Notes: a model not told the origin generated them from the sequence alone. A stretch of DNA of 57,843 nucleotides from Bacilli bacterium (GCA_017397685.1 JAFQID010000028.1:1-57843); one strand, 5' to 3'; shown: positions 42,288 to 51,936, counted from the stretch's first letter. Numbers and translations: made by a program.

Positions 42288-44072
42288 TTACTCTTTTTGA
42301 TTGCTTTTGTCAAGAGTGTTATTGATGTTTAAATATTCATGAAGCGTTTCTGCGACTGATAGTGGTATTATTTCAGATAGTTCATAAACTGATGTTTCTT
42401 TTATTTTTGCAACACTTCCATATTTTTTTATTAGTTTTTTCTTTCTTATCTCCCCTAGTCCATTTATGTTATCAAGTACTGATGATATGCTTCCTTTGCT
42501 TCTTATTTCTTTATGGTAATTTATTGCAAATCTATGGACTTCTTCATCTATTCTACTTAATAGATAAAAGAGGTTTGATCTTTTGTTTATTTGGATTGCT
42601 TCTAAGGTATCTCCATCTATTATTTCGTTTGGTGAGTGATGATTATCTTTTTTTACACCTATTATTTTTATTTTTAAGTTAAGTGAATCTAACACTTCTT
42701 TACATGCGTTTATTTGGTTAGTTGCGCCATCTACGATTATTAAATCAGGAAGTGTTTTTTGTTCGTTTAAAAGTCTAAAATATCTCCTATAAATTACTTC
42801 TTTCATTGCTGCGATATCGTCATTTTTTTCAAATGATAGTTTAAATTTTCTATAATTTTTTTTATCTGGAAGTCCATCTTTGAAACTAACCATTGCTGAT
42901 ACTGTGAATGTTCCAAAAAGGTTTGAATTATCGAATGCTTCTATTGTTGAAAGTTTTTCTAGTTTTAAAATATTTTTTAGTTCTTCGTTTGCTTCGTATG
43001 TTCGTTGTTCATTATTGTAAATCATTTTAATATCATTTTCGTAAGTAATTTTTGCGTTTTCCTTGCATAAATCAAATAGTTTTTTCTTTTTACCTTTTTG
43101 TACGTTTATTACCTTTGTTTCTAATAGATTAGATAGTACATTTATATCGAGTTCAAGTGGAACGATTATTTCTTTTGGTTTTATGTTTCTTTTTGAGTAA
43201 AAGTTTACTATGTATGATTCGAGTGTTTCTTTTGTGTCTAGTATTATTGGAAGTATTTTTGAGTTTGAACCTACTAATTTACCGTTTCTTATGAAGAATG
43301 TATAAATGCAAAGGTATGAATTGTTTAGATAATAGTTAAATATATCTCTATCTATGTTGTCATCTAGTTCTACTTTTTGTCTTTCAAATATGTTTTTCAT
43401 GTAGTCAAGTTCTTCTTTTAGTTCTTTACAAACTTCAAAGTTTAATGATTCTGAGTTTATTTTTATTTTTTCATTTATTTTATTTATTAATAATGCATCG
43501 TTTCCTGATAGGATTGATAGTATTTCGTTTTTTATATTTTCGTAGTTTTCTGCTTTGTTTTCACAGTATCCTAGGCACTCTCCGATATGATAGTATAAAC
43601 ATACTTTTTTAGGCATTTTTTCACATTTTCTTAGTGGGTATAATCTATTTAATAGATTCACTATTCTTCTTGCTGAATAACTGCTTGGATATGGTCCATA
43701 TACGTGTTTATTTTTTTTATTTATATTTACTTCTCTTTTTACTATAAGTCTAGGATATTTTTCGTTTGTAAATTCTATGTATGGGTATGTTTTGTCATCT
43801 TTTAATAGTATGTTATATTTTGGATCATATTTTTTTATTAGATTTAATTCTAGTATGAATGCTTCTGTTTCACTAGATGTGACAATGTATTCAAAAGAAG
43901 CTATTTCACTAACTAGTTTTGCTGTTTTACCAGTATGAGAAGCGGTGAAATAACTTTTTAATCTATTAAATAATATTTTTGCTTTACCAACGTAGATTAT
44001 TACTCCTGATGAGTTTTTCATTAAGTAGCATCCACTTTTTTTTGGTACATTTGATAGCTTTTCTTTAAACAT
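42288..44072 (-). CDS. uvrC: Excinuclease ABC subunit C
   Basis: This 594-aa nuclease makes both incisions in nucleotide excision repair. The N-terminal GIY-YIG domain (SGCYLMKNSSGVIIYVGKAKILFNR) makes the 3' cut. A UVR-like region and the UvrC homology (RNase H-like) domain with EAFDNSNLFGTF and LIIVDGATNQI make the 5' cut, and a C-terminal HhH (NINGLGEIRKKKLIKKYGS) binds DNA. Length is normal. AAGGAG precedes the start. Confidence 0.96.
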   Translation of the reverse strand: MFKEKLSNVPKKSGCYLMKNSSGVIIYVGKAKILFNRLKSYFTASHTGKTAKLVSEIASFEYIVTSSETEAFILELNLIKKYDPKYNILLKDDKTYPYIEFTNEKYPRLIVKREVNINKKNKHVYGPYPSSYSARRIVNLLNRLYPLRKCEKMPKKVCLYYHIGECLGYCENKAENYENIKNEILSILSGNDALLINKINEKIKINSESLNFEVCKELKEELDYMKNIFERQKVELDDNIDRDIFNYYLNNSYLCIYTFFIRNGKLVGSNSKILPIILDTKETLESYIVNFYSKRNIKPKEIIVPLELDINVLSNLLETKVINVQKGKKKKLFDLCKENAKITYENDIKMIYNNEQRTYEANEELKNILKLEKLSTIEAFDNSNLFGTFTVSAMVSFKDGLPDKKNYRKFKLSFEKNDDIAAMKEVIYRRYFRLLNEQKTLPDLIIVDGATNQINACKEVLDSLNLKIKIIGVKKDNHHSPNEIIDGDTLEAIQINKRSNLFYLLSRIDEEVHRFAINYHKEIRSKGSISSVLDNINGLGEIRKKKLIKKYGSVAKIKETSVYELSEIIPLSVAETLHEYLNINNTLDKSNQKE

Positions 44073-44081
44073 ATAGACTCC

Positions 44082-44585
44082 TTATAATTTTAATTCGTAG
44101 TATATTGTTCCATATTCATTTTTAATTTCTTTAAAATTTAACTTTTCTAGCAATTTTATCGATCTATTATTTTCTTCTAATGTAGTTGCTTTTATAATTT
44201 TTAATTTTTGCTTGCAATAAGTTAATACTTCTTTTATTGATTCGGTAGCATATCCTTTGCTATAATATTTGCTTCCATAGAAATAAGCGATATGGGCGGA
44301 TAAATCTGTTTTATTTATATAATATATTATTATAACCCCTATTGGCTTTTTATTATCTATTTTTGTTACAACCCATGTAAGTGCTTTATTTTGTTTATAA
44401 TTATTTATATGTGTTTCTATTTCTTTCTTCATTTGACTATAATTTTCTATTTTTTTCATCAAAAAGTTATATTTATATATTAATGGATCACTATATATAT
44501 TATCATATAAAAGTTTATAATCTTTTTTATATATTTTTCTAAGTATTAGCCGATTTGTTTTTAATAATTTTGTTTCTAATTTCAT
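44082..44585 (-). CDS. GNAT acetyltransferase (RimJ/RimL-like)
   Basis: The 167-aa protein (start at 44585 after AAGGTG) begins LKTNRLILRKIYKKDYKLLY, typical of RimJ/RimL-type N-acetyltransferases, and has the acetyl-CoA loop region YYSKGYATESIKEVLTYC and ENNRSIKLLEKLNFKE. It likely acetylates a protein N-terminus or a small amine; the substrate is unknown. It sits 9 bases before uvrC on the minus strand. Confidence 0.82.
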   Translation of the reverse strand: MKLETKLLKTNRLILRKIYKKDYKLLYDNIYSDPLIYKYNFLMKKIENYSQMKKEIETHINNYKQNKALTWVVTKIDNKKPIGVIIIYYINKTDLSAHIAYFYGSKYYSKGYATESIKEVLTYCKQKLKIIKATTLEENNRSIKLLEKLNFKEIKNEYGTIYYELKL

Positions 44586-44619
44586 TTGTTCACCTTGATT
44601 GTTTTTATTATAAATTAAA

Positions 44620-44952
44620 TTAGTTAAAAAATAAAGCACTAAATACTTTAAATGTGTTTTTTATTCCTTTTGTCATAAAGTTTTCTACTGCTAGTGATGT
44701 TTTGTATCCTAGGTTTGATATTGGATTTGAAAAGTCCGTGTATGTAACTATGGCGTACTGTTCTACCGAAACATCTTTACCTTCTGATATATCTTTTTCA
44801 AACTCTTTTATTGCTTCGTCTGTTAGTACTCTTTTTGTGTGTGCTTTATATTCATAATATCCTGTTTCTTTTGATATATAAAGTACTAAAAAACATAAGA
44901 ATAATAAGCCTAAAATATAAATGAAATAATTTTTTTTCTTTTTAGTTTCCAT
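44620..44952 (-). CDS. Single-pass membrane protein (110 aa)
   Basis: A basic start (METKKKKN) precedes one membrane helix (about 9-27); the external part is about 80 residues with YYEYKAHTKRVLTDEAIKEFEKDI. Its start overlaps the end of the spoIIP gene by 11 bases, so it is translationally coupled. A role with SpoIIP in envelope remodelling is possible by position only. No family recognised. Confidence 0.5.
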   Translation of the reverse strand: METKKKKNYFIYILGLLFLCFLVLYISKETGYYEYKAHTKRVLTDEAIKEFEKDISEGKDVSVEQYAIVTYTDFSNPISNLGYKTSLAVENFMTKGIKNTFKVFSALFFN

Positions 44953-45847
44953 TTTGATTCTCCATATAATTATTTATTATGCTTGCGAAAACTTCTAGTG
45001 AATTATTTATTTCTTCTAGGGTATTATCTACTCCTCCTAGTTCTATTAGTATAGCTTTATCTTTTAAATCTTGATTAAATCTTGCATCCTCTCTTATATA
45101 TATTCCTCTTGATATCCCTTTATATTTTTTATTAAGTAGTTCGTTTATTTCTTTTACAAATTTAAGGTTTTTTTCATAGTTTTTGTGGTTTGTTCCTACT
45201 ACAAACATTATACGTGCATATTTTTTTCCTTTTTTTTCATATAATGTTTTTTCTTTTTTTACTGAATCTCTATGTAAATCAATTAAATATTCTACTTTTT
45301 TATTTTCATTAAGTGCATTTTTAGCGTAATATCTACTTGCTTCATAACTATCTTTATATTGAAGTCCGTTTTCAGTAAGATATTTTTTCATACTGTTTGT
45401 TTCTACCATTGATGGGATATTATTGTTTCCTAGGTGTTCTTTTAAAATATATGATGCGGTTAGAACTGTTGGAGTTATTGTATAGTCTGTTATTACCGGT
45501 TCGTTATAACTTTCTGTTTGATGAGAATTATATATGTAAACTATTGGATCTTTTTTTTCTTCTTTTTGATTAATTATTGGAATTTCTGGTAGTTCTTCTA
45601 AACTTATTTCAATATCTAAATCACTATAATCTATTATTTTGTTTAAACTTTCATATACCATTTTTGTTTTATCAAATGATTTATATTTTGATAGTGATGT
45701 GTTAAACATTTTATTTGTTTCATTTATTATTATGGTTTTTATATTGCTCGTTTTTACAATTTTTAAATATGAATAAAATATTATTGTTCCGATAAATAAA
45801 ATTATATAAATTTTTTTGCTGTTTTTTGTTTTAATTTTCTTTCTCAT
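44942..45847 (-). CDS. spoIIP: Stage II sporulation protein P (SpoIIP-like hydrolase)
   Basis: The start is set at 45847 (301 aa), seven bases after AGGAG. An N-terminal membrane helix (about 14-34) is followed by an external amidase/endopeptidase domain with IVYIYNSHQTESY and the zinc-type segment YLIDLHRDSVKK, ending near AILIELGGVDNTLEE. In engulfment SpoIIP cleaves peptidoglycan with SpoIID, held by SpoIIM. rpsT lies divergently upstream; in Bacillus spoIIP and rpsT are also neighbours. Sporulation is not proven by this gene alone. Confidence 0.85.
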   Translation of the reverse strand: MRKKIKTKNSKKIYIILFIGTIIFYSYLKIVKTSNIKTIIINETNKMFNTSLSKYKSFDKTKMVYESLNKIIDYSDLDIEISLEELPEIPIINQKEEKKDPIVYIYNSHQTESYNEPVITDYTITPTVLTASYILKEHLGNNNIPSMVETNSMKKYLTENGLQYKDSYEASRYYAKNALNENKKVEYLIDLHRDSVKKEKTLYEKKGKKYARIMFVVGTNHKNYEKNLKFVKEINELLNKKYKGISRGIYIREDARFNQDLKDKAILIELGGVDNTLEEINNSLEVFASIINNYMENQNGN

Positions 45848-45914
45848 TTTCACTCTCCTAGTGTAAGTATACTTTTTTATAATTAAAAATATTGTAGAAT
45901 TAAAGATGCTTTAC

Positions 45915-45943
45915 TTGATTTTTTTAATTTTTCTTGGTATGAT
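45915..45943 (+). promoter_or_regulatory. Promoter of rpsT
   Basis: TTGATT (45915-45920) and TATGAT (45938-45943), 17 bases apart, upstream of a strong ribosome site. Confidence 0.6.
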
Positions 45944-45970
45944 AGGCATGAACTTTAAAGGAGGTGAATT

Positions 45971-46222
45971 ATGCCTAATATTAAAAGTGCTAAGAAAAGA
46001 GTTTTAACTACTAAAAAAGAAACTGAACTTAATAATGTTGTTAAAACTAGTATGAGAACAGCAATTAAAAATGTAGAAAAAGCTAGTACTAAAGAAGAAG
46101 CTGTTGCTAAAAGTGCTGTTGCTATTAAGAGAATAGACAATGCTGCTAGCAAGGGTGTTATTAAAGCTAATACTAGAGATAGATATAAGAAAAGAGTGCA
46201 AAAAATCGTAAGTACAAAGTAA
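45971..46222 (+). CDS. rpsT: 30S ribosomal protein S20
   Basis: This 83-aa basic helical protein begins MPNIKSAKKRV and has the S20 signature (MRTAIKNVEKA, KRIDNAASKGVIKANTRDRYKKRVQ). It binds 16S rRNA in the small subunit. AAAGGAGG precedes the start with ideal spacing. It is a single-gene unit with its own promoter and terminator. Confidence 0.97.
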   Translation: MPNIKSAKKRVLTTKKETELNNVVKTSMRTAIKNVEKASTKEEAVAKSAVAIKRIDNAASKGVIKANTRDRYKKRVQKIVSTK

Positions 46223-46248
46223 GTAGGTAGAAATTATCTGCTTTTTTT
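46223..46248 (+). terminator. Terminator of rpsT
   Basis: GTAGGTA (46223-46229) pairs with TATCTGC (46235-46241, two G-U), followed by seven T, directly after the stop codon. Confidence 0.8.
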
Positions 46249-46271
46249 GTTATACTATTTATGGTGATTAA

Positions 46272-47189
46272 ATGACTAAGAAATTAATTTTTATATTTTT
46301 TGTTTTATTATTTGTTTATTCGTTTATTTTAATATATATTAATCAAGATAGAATTGTTGAATATATTAAGAATAAAACTTACGAACCATTAGTTAGTGAT
46401 ACTATACCTACTGGAAACGATTATGAAAAGAAATATGAATATATGACTTTTAAAGAGAGAAATGATTCTAATGTATATAATAAGAATGATATTATTAGTT
46501 TGTTTTATACTTTATTAAATAAGGGAACTGATCGTTTTACTTTTTATTGTCCAGATGAGTATGAAACTTGTGCTGATGATGTTATTGAGGTTTCTAATGA
46601 TAAAGAACTTCTTGGTATTATGAATAATTATTTAAGTCCATTTAATTCTTATAATACTTTTAATATTACTATTACTAATGATAAGGAAGTTCTTATTGAA
46701 ATTGAAAGATTATATACAATTGAAGAGACTAGTAATATTTCTAATGAAATAAAAGTTGCTATAAATAAGTTAAAACTTGAAAAAGAAACGTATAATCTTA
46801 ATGATGTTAAGAAGGTTCATGATTATTTACTTGATAAAATCAGTTATGATGATGAATACGATATTAAAGATGGTATTACTCCTTCTTCTAAAGCTACTGG
46901 TGCATTACTTAATGGTAAAAGTGTATGTGGTGGTTATGCTGATGCTTTTGCTCTATTTATGGATTATATGAATATTCCTAATTTTAAGGTTACTAGTGAG
47001 GAACATATATGGAATGTTATTTATATTGATAGTGAATGGAAACATGTTGATGTGACATGGGATGATGATGAAAATAATCCAAGTAATAATCATAATTTCT
47101 TTATAATTTCTACTGATGAATTAAATGAACTTGACACTAAGGAACATAATTTTGATATAAATGATTATTTGGAGTTAAAAAGTAATTAA
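46272..47189 (+). CDS. Membrane-anchored transglutaminase-like protein
   Basis: The 305-aa protein has an N-terminal membrane helix (about 6-24) and an external C-terminal transglutaminase-like domain: GKSVCGGYADAFALF (catalytic Cys near 218), EEHIWNVIY (His) and VDVTWDDDE (Asp), preceded by VHDYLLDKISYDDEYD. These domains usually act as cysteine proteases or protein cross-linkers at the cell surface. GGTGATT precedes the start. It is a single-gene unit. Confidence 0.85.
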   Translation: MTKKLIFIFFVLLFVYSFILIYINQDRIVEYIKNKTYEPLVSDTIPTGNDYEKKYEYMTFKERNDSNVYNKNDIISLFYTLLNKGTDRFTFYCPDEYETCADDVIEVSNDKELLGIMNNYLSPFNSYNTFNITITNDKEVLIEIERLYTIEETSNISNEIKVAINKLKLEKETYNLNDVKKVHDYLLDKISYDDEYDIKDGITPSSKATGALLNGKSVCGGYADAFALFMDYMNIPNFKVTSEEHIWNVIYIDSEWKHVDVTWDDDENNPSNNHNFFIISTDELNELDTKEHNFDINDYLELKSN

Positions 47190-47192
47190 AAA

Positions 47193-47241
47193 ACAATTTG
47201 ATGTAAACACTATTTTGGAGACATCAAATTGTATTTTTTTT
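47193..47241 (+). terminator. Terminator of the transglutaminase-like gene
   Basis: ACAATTTGATGT (47193-47204) pairs perfectly with ACATCAAATTGT (47221-47232), followed by eight T after one A. Confidence 0.85.
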
Positions 47242-47317
47242 ACATTTCAATAATATATATTTTATAAATTTTAATTTAATAAATTTGCTTATTTAAGGAA
47301 AATATAAAAGTTAAAAT

Positions 47318-47346
47318 TTGACAAAATATGAACGATTTGTTATTAT
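47318..47346 (+). promoter_or_regulatory. Promoter of the 107-aa gene
   Basis: TTGACA (47318-47323) and TATTAT (47341-47346), 17 bases apart. Confidence 0.7.
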
Positions 47347-47372
47347 ATTTTTCATCTCAGGGAGGAGGATTT

Positions 47373-47696
47373 ATGGATAATAATGTATTATGTTCTGTTA
47401 TTGCTGTTGATTGCGTACCTAACGATCCTGTTGATATACGTTGTGGAGGACCAACAATGTTAGGCTTTGATTTTGCAGTCAAAGAGAATGAAACAGAAGA
47501 AATGATAGATTATATAATCGATTGTTTGAAAGAGCATCATGTTCCTTTGGTTAATATTTTTGTTTCTGGCAAAGTTAATAAACCGGTGGATAAGGTATGG
47601 ACGAAAGAAACAATAGAAAAAGAAATTATTAAAGATGCTTCTTATCTTAAAAGTGAAAACAATATGTCTTATTCATATAAATATTATAGAGATTAA
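47373..47696 (+). CDS. Hypothetical protein (107 aa)
   Basis: The start at 47373 follows a very strong GGAGGAGG. The soluble protein has SVIAVDCVPNDPVDIRCGGPTMLGFDF, then a helix (EEMIDYIIDCLKEHHVP) and a beta segment (LVNIFVSGKV). Three or four Cys in the first 60 residues could bind metal. It is likely expressed well from its own promoter. No family recognised. Confidence 0.55.
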   Translation: MDNNVLCSVIAVDCVPNDPVDIRCGGPTMLGFDFAVKENETEEMIDYIIDCLKEHHVPLVNIFVSGKVNKPVDKVWTKETIEKEIIKDASYLKSENNMSYSYKYYRD

Positions 47697-47714
47697 AATT
47701 GATTATATATCATT

Positions 47715-47742
47715 AAAAACTATCGTGTTTGATAGTTTTTTT
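47715..47742. terminator. Bidirectional terminator between the 107-aa gene and miaA
   Basis: AAAACTATC (47716-47724) pairs with GATAGTTTT (47731-47739), with T-runs on both strands; the miaA stop codon lies next to it. Confidence 0.8.
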
Positions 47743-48619
47743 CTATATGATTATATATTTCTTTACATGTTTCATTAAAGTTATCATAGTTTACATTAAA
47801 CCATGTTATATCCTTCATTTGATTATTAAACCATGTAAGTTGTCTTTTTGCATAGTGTCTTGTGTTTTGTTTTATTTTTTCTTTAGCTTCTTCTAATGAT
47901 ATTTGGCCTGATAGGTATTCATTTAATTCTTTGTATCCAATTATTTTAGTAAAGTTTTTAAGATTTTGTTGTTTTAAACTTGTTGCTTCTTCTAAAAGTC
48001 CGTTATTAAACATTGTTTCTACCCTATTATTTATTTTTTCGTATAATGTTTCTCTATCAGATGTTAGGCCTATAGATATGAAATTATATAGTTTATTGTT
48101 TCGGTTTTCTGTGTTTTTTATTGTTTTTCCTGTTGCCTGATTATGTGATATATATCTTTCTAATCTTTGTCTATTGTTTTCGTGTATATTATTATTTTCA
48201 TCTATTTTATCAGCAATTTGTTTTAATTCTTTGTTTGTGTAGCTTGATAAATCAATTTTGAATGGCTGACTATCTTCTAGTTCATAATCATATAACAGAG
48301 CTTTTATATAAAGGCCTGAACCACCAATTATTATTATATTTTTGTTTTGATCTATTAGATTATTTAAGATTATTCGTGCTTCTTTTTGATAGTTATAAAT
48401 TGAGTAATCTTCATTAAGTGATATTATATCTATCATGTGATGAGGGATGTTTTTCATTTCTTCGTTGGTTATTTTTGCAGTTGCGATAGAAGGCTCTCTA
48501 TATATATATGTTGCATCGGCGTTTATAATTTCTGCATCTAATTTTTTTGCTAGAAATATGCTTAGGTTTGTTTTACCGGTACATGTTGGACCGCATATTA
48601 ATATTATTTTACTTTTCAT
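47720..48619 (-). CDS. miaA: tRNA dimethylallyltransferase
   Basis: This 299-aa enzyme adds a dimethylallyl group to A37 of tRNAs reading U-starting codons. The P-loop is ICGPTCTGKTNLS (about 8-20), followed by DATYIYREPSIATAK (catalytic Asp region), PHHMID, GGSGLYIKALL and RRQLTWF-like KRQLTWFNNQ near the end. AGGAG precedes the start, two bases after mutL. Last gene of the yqeG-yqeH-mutL-miaA operon. Confidence 0.95.
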   Translation of the reverse strand: MKSKIILICGPTCTGKTNLSIFLAKKLDAEIINADATYIYREPSIATAKITNEEMKNIPHHMIDIISLNEDYSIYNYQKEARIILNNLIDQNKNIIIIGGSGLYIKALLYDYELEDSQPFKIDLSSYTNKELKQIADKIDENNNIHENNRQRLERYISHNQATGKTIKNTENRNNKLYNFISIGLTSDRETLYEKINNRVETMFNNGLLEEATSLKQQNLKNFTKIIGYKELNEYLSGQISLEEAKEKIKQNTRHYAKRQLTWFNNQMKDITWFNVNYDNFNETCKEIYNHIEKNYQTR

Positions 48620-48621
48620 AT

Positions 48622-50364
48622 TTATGCTCCTGATACTCTTTTAAATAGTTTTTCTAGTTCATATATTGGATATTTTATTATTGTTGGTCTTCCATGGGGG
48701 CATGTATACGGAAAATCACATTTAAAAAGTCTGTTTATTAATGCTTCCTGTTCATTATATGATAATGAAGAGTTTGCTTTTATGCTCATTTTGCATGCTA
48801 AGGTTATTGCAGTGTTTTCACAGAATTTTACTCTATCAAAATCTTTTTTTATTTGTGATACAAGATCGAATATTTTTCTTATACTTTCTTCTTCATAACC
48901 ATATTTTAACCATGTTGGATGTTCTGTTATTCTAAATGTATTTATTCCAAATTCTTCTATTTTAAAACCTAAGTTTGTTAGCACTTCGATATTTTCTTTT
49001 ATTGTTATAAACTCATTTGGAGACATTTCTATTTGCATAGGAAAAAGCATACCGGTTGTATATATTTGTTTGTCTTCTAGGGCTTTTAGATATATTTCAT
49101 AGTTTATTCTTTCATTTGCGGCGTGTATATCAATTAGGTACATTGTTTCTTCATCGTGGGCGATTAAATAGGTTCCTAGTGCAAGACCAACTGGTTTTAT
49201 TAATATATTAGTTTCATTAATATCTTCTGTGTTAATTTGTGTTTCTAGTTTTTCTTCGTTTTCTTTTATTTCAAAGTTTATTTTTAAGGCTTCATAGTTT
49301 TTTATTTCTTCTTTTGCCTCTATAACATTTTCGTTTTCAGTTTCAATATAGGATTGTTCTTTGTATGCTTTAAATATATTATCTGTTTTAAATAGTTCTT
49401 CTTTTATTGTGGTAAATACTAAATCTAAAAGACTTTCTAGTTTTGAAAACTTAATATCTTGCTTCGTTGGGTGAATATTTACATCTATTAATGTTGGATC
49501 TGTTTCTATATTTAAAACTACTATGGGATATTTGTTTTCTGCTAGTGCGGTATGATAAGCATCTTTTATTGTTTTATTTAAATCTTTGTTTGATACTACT
49601 CTACCGTTTACTAGTGTTATCATTGCATTTTTTGTAGATTTACTAATATTTATATTACTTATGTATCCACTTATTTCATAGTCGTAATTTTCTGATTTTA
49701 TTTTAACCATATTTTTTGATGTGTTATATCCAAATATTTCATGAATGACTTTATATAATTCACCTGAACCTGATGTTTTTATGTATTCTTTATCGTCGTT
49801 TATTAGTGTAAATGCTATATCTGGATGTGATAAAGCTTGTTTTTCTATTACTGAAATGCAGTGAGCTAGCTCTGTATTTAGGTTTTTCATAAATTTTAGT
49901 CTTGCCGGAGTGTTATAAAATAAGTCTTTTACTTCTATTATTGTTCCTTGTCTTTTACTTCCAGGTTCTTCTTTTATTATTTTTCCGCCTTTTACTGTTA
50001 GTTTTGTGTTTTCTTTTCCATCGAATGTATCTAATATTACCTGGCTAACTGATGATATTGCCGCGAGAGCTTCACCTCTAAAGCCAAGAGTGTTTATAAA
50101 ATAAAGATCATTTTCGTTTTTTATTTTACTAGTTGCGTGACGAGAAAAACAAAGAATTGCATCTTCTTTGCTCATTCCTGTTCCTGAATCTATTACTTTT
50201 ATGCTTTTAGTTCCTGATTCTTTAAGTATTATTTTTATTTCTTTACTGCTTGCATCTATACTATTTTCTACTAGTTCTTTAAGTGCATTTGATATTCTTT
50301 CTACTACTTCTCCTGCTGCTATTTTATTAGCTAGAAGTTCGTCCATTATTTTAATTTTACCCAT
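48622..50364 (-). CDS. mutL: DNA mismatch repair protein MutL
   Basis: This 580-aa GHKL ATPase couples mismatch recognition to repair. The N-terminal domain shows IAAGEVVERISNALKELVENSIDA, DSGTGMSKEDA, RHATSKI and GFRGEALAAI; the C-terminal domain is the regulatory/endonuclease dimer type, ending ACKMSIKAN...CPHGRPTII. I do not see a clear DQHAxxER endonuclease motif; its place is taken by DIHAANERI, which still fits (Q to I change). It follows yqeH with one base between. Confidence 0.95.
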   Translation of the reverse strand: MGKIKIMDELLANKIAAGEVVERISNALKELVENSIDASSKEIKIILKESGTKSIKVIDSGTGMSKEDAILCFSRHATSKIKNENDLYFINTLGFRGEALAAISSVSQVILDTFDGKENTKLTVKGGKIIKEEPGSKRQGTIIEVKDLFYNTPARLKFMKNLNTELAHCISVIEKQALSHPDIAFTLINDDKEYIKTSGSGELYKVIHEIFGYNTSKNMVKIKSENYDYEISGYISNINISKSTKNAMITLVNGRVVSNKDLNKTIKDAYHTALAENKYPIVVLNIETDPTLIDVNIHPTKQDIKFSKLESLLDLVFTTIKEELFKTDNIFKAYKEQSYIETENENVIEAKEEIKNYEALKINFEIKENEEKLETQINTEDINETNILIKPVGLALGTYLIAHDEETMYLIDIHAANERINYEIYLKALEDKQIYTTGMLFPMQIEMSPNEFITIKENIEVLTNLGFKIEEFGINTFRITEHPTWLKYGYEEESIRKIFDLVSQIKKDFDRVKFCENTAITLACKMSIKANSSLSYNEQEALINRLFKCDFPYTCPHGRPTIIKYPIYELEKLFKRVSGA

Positions 50365-50365
50365 T

Positions 50366-51364
50366 TTAAATCATACTCTTTCTTATTTCTATTAGATTTG
50401 TGTCTAAAGTATATATTTTTATTTGACTTTCTTTTGTTATTCTAATAAAACCTAGTCCATTTATTAAAACATCTGTTTTTTCTTCTAAAGTTTTTTCAAG
50501 GTTTGGTAGTGTTTTTAGTTTATCATTTTTTATTTTTACTTTTTCATATCTTAGTTTATCATTCATGTAAAAACTAAAACTATTTGTTTTGTTTGATATA
50601 TTATCTATTCTAAGTATATCGTTTACCACTACTGAATAGTTAGGTCTGACTTGAAATGTTTTTACTCTTATTTCTTTTTTAGGATATAGTTTTATCAATT
50701 TATTATAATCCAGAAAATTATAAATTGCATTTTTATCTATAAATCCAGGTGTATCAACTATTGTTAATTTTGGATTTATTTTTATTGTTATATAGTTTGC
50801 GGTAGTGTTTGGTATATTGCTTGTTGTGACAACAGGTTTCATTGATTTACTTGATAAAATATGATTTATGAATGTACTTTTTCCAGAGTTTGTAAAACCT
50901 ACTATGTAAAGTCTTCTTACATTATCCTTTTCGATTTTATTTAAAAACTCGTCTATGTTATAGTTTTTAACACTACTTATAAACATAACATCTTGTGCAT
51001 TTGTTTGATTTTTTATATACTCTATTATTTTTTTATCTTTTAAACTTTTTGGAAGAATATCTCTCTTAGTAATTAGTATGTATTTTTTGTTTTTAAATTT
51101 ATTTATGTATGACTTTATGTTTTCGTTTATATTTAGTACATCTATAAGAAATACTATGCTGGCTAAACTATCGCTATTTATATTTCTTATAAGTCCTTGA
51201 AAGTCTATTTTTTTATCTAGTACGCTATATTCACCATAGTGTTTTATTTTGAAACATCTTTCACAGTAGTCTGCGTTATCTATTACACTTGATTTTACGA
51301 ATCCTTCCTTGCTTATGTTTATTGATTGTAATGTTGAGCCACAGCCTATACATTTTTTATTCAT
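50366..51364 (-). CDS. yqeH: YqeH-like ribosome biogenesis GTPase
   Basis: This 332-aa circularly permuted GTPase helps 30S assembly. A zinc finger (CIGCGS and CERCFKIKHYGEY) is followed by the G4-like TKRDILPKS, then G1 GFTNSGKSTFINHI and G3 DTPGFID, in the permuted order typical of YqeH. The C-terminal treble-clef/RNA-binding part is also present. It overlaps yqeG by 8 bases. AGAGGT precedes the start. Confidence 0.9.
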   Translation of the reverse strand: MNKKCIGCGSTLQSINISKEGFVKSSVIDNADYCERCFKIKHYGEYSVLDKKIDFQGLIRNINSDSLASIVFLIDVLNINENIKSYINKFKNKKYILITKRDILPKSLKDKKIIEYIKNQTNAQDVMFISSVKNYNIDEFLNKIEKDNVRRLYIVGFTNSGKSTFINHILSSKSMKPVVTTSNIPNTTANYITIKINPKLTIVDTPGFIDKNAIYNFLDYNKLIKLYPKKEIRVKTFQVRPNYSVVVNDILRIDNISNKTNSFSFYMNDKLRYEKVKIKNDKLKTLPNLEKTLEEKTDVLINGLGFIRITKESQIKIYTLDTNLIEIRKSMI

Positions 51365-51881
51365 AGTAATTACCTCTTTTTAGTAAGTCTTTTTTTGAAA
51401 GTTTATTAAATATTATTTTTTCTAGTATTCTATTTATTATCGTTGCTGTATGATCTTTACTTGTTAGTGGGTTTACTAGTATACTTGTAAGATCCATTTT
51501 ATTTGCTCCGAGAATATCTGTTATTAGTTGATCTCCTATTGCTGCTACCTCGGAAGTTTTATATTTATATTTTTCTAATATTTTTTCATATTTGTCTTTT
51601 TTTGGTTTTAATGCGAATGCACATGCGTCTACTTCAAGATAATCTTTTACTGGTTGTATTTTGTATTTTGGTGCGTTTGATATTATTATTAGTTTAAATC
51701 CTTTTTCTTTTAGGTTATCAAATAACTTTTTTAATCTTTTAGTAGGTTTTGGGGTATGACAAGGGGTAAGTGTGTTATCTAAATCAAATAATAAACATCT
51801 TATTCCTTTTCTATACAATTTATCATAATTTATATAATATATACTTTTTACGTATATGTCTGGCATAAATTTTTCTATCAT
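51357..51881 (-). CDS. yqeG: YqeG family HAD phosphatase
   Basis: This 174-aa HAD-superfamily phosphatase (type IIIA) has LLFDLDNTLTPCH near residues 30-42 (nucleophile Asp), IISNAP (motif II) and VAAIGDQLITDILGANK (motif IV). In Bacillus it precedes yqeH as here, and the pair is thought to work in ribosome biogenesis or metabolism. AAGGAG precedes the start. First gene of the four-gene operon. Confidence 0.9.
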   Translation of the reverse strand: MIEKFMPDIYVKSIYYINYDKLYRKGIRCLLFDLDNTLTPCHTPKPTKRLKKLFDNLKEKGFKLIIISNAPKYKIQPVKDYLEVDACAFALKPKKDKYEKILEKYKYKTSEVAAIGDQLITDILGANKMDLTSILVNPLTSKDHTATIINRILEKIIFNKLSKKDLLKRGNYYE

Positions 51882-51936
51882 TGTCTTGCTCCTTAATGTT
51901 TAATTTATATTTAAAGTATATCATAGTTCCGATTAA

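Noticed and set aside
42362..42682. Leu/Phe-rich frame opposite uvrC
   Set aside because: Antisense shadow caused by the A/T-rich codons of uvrC.
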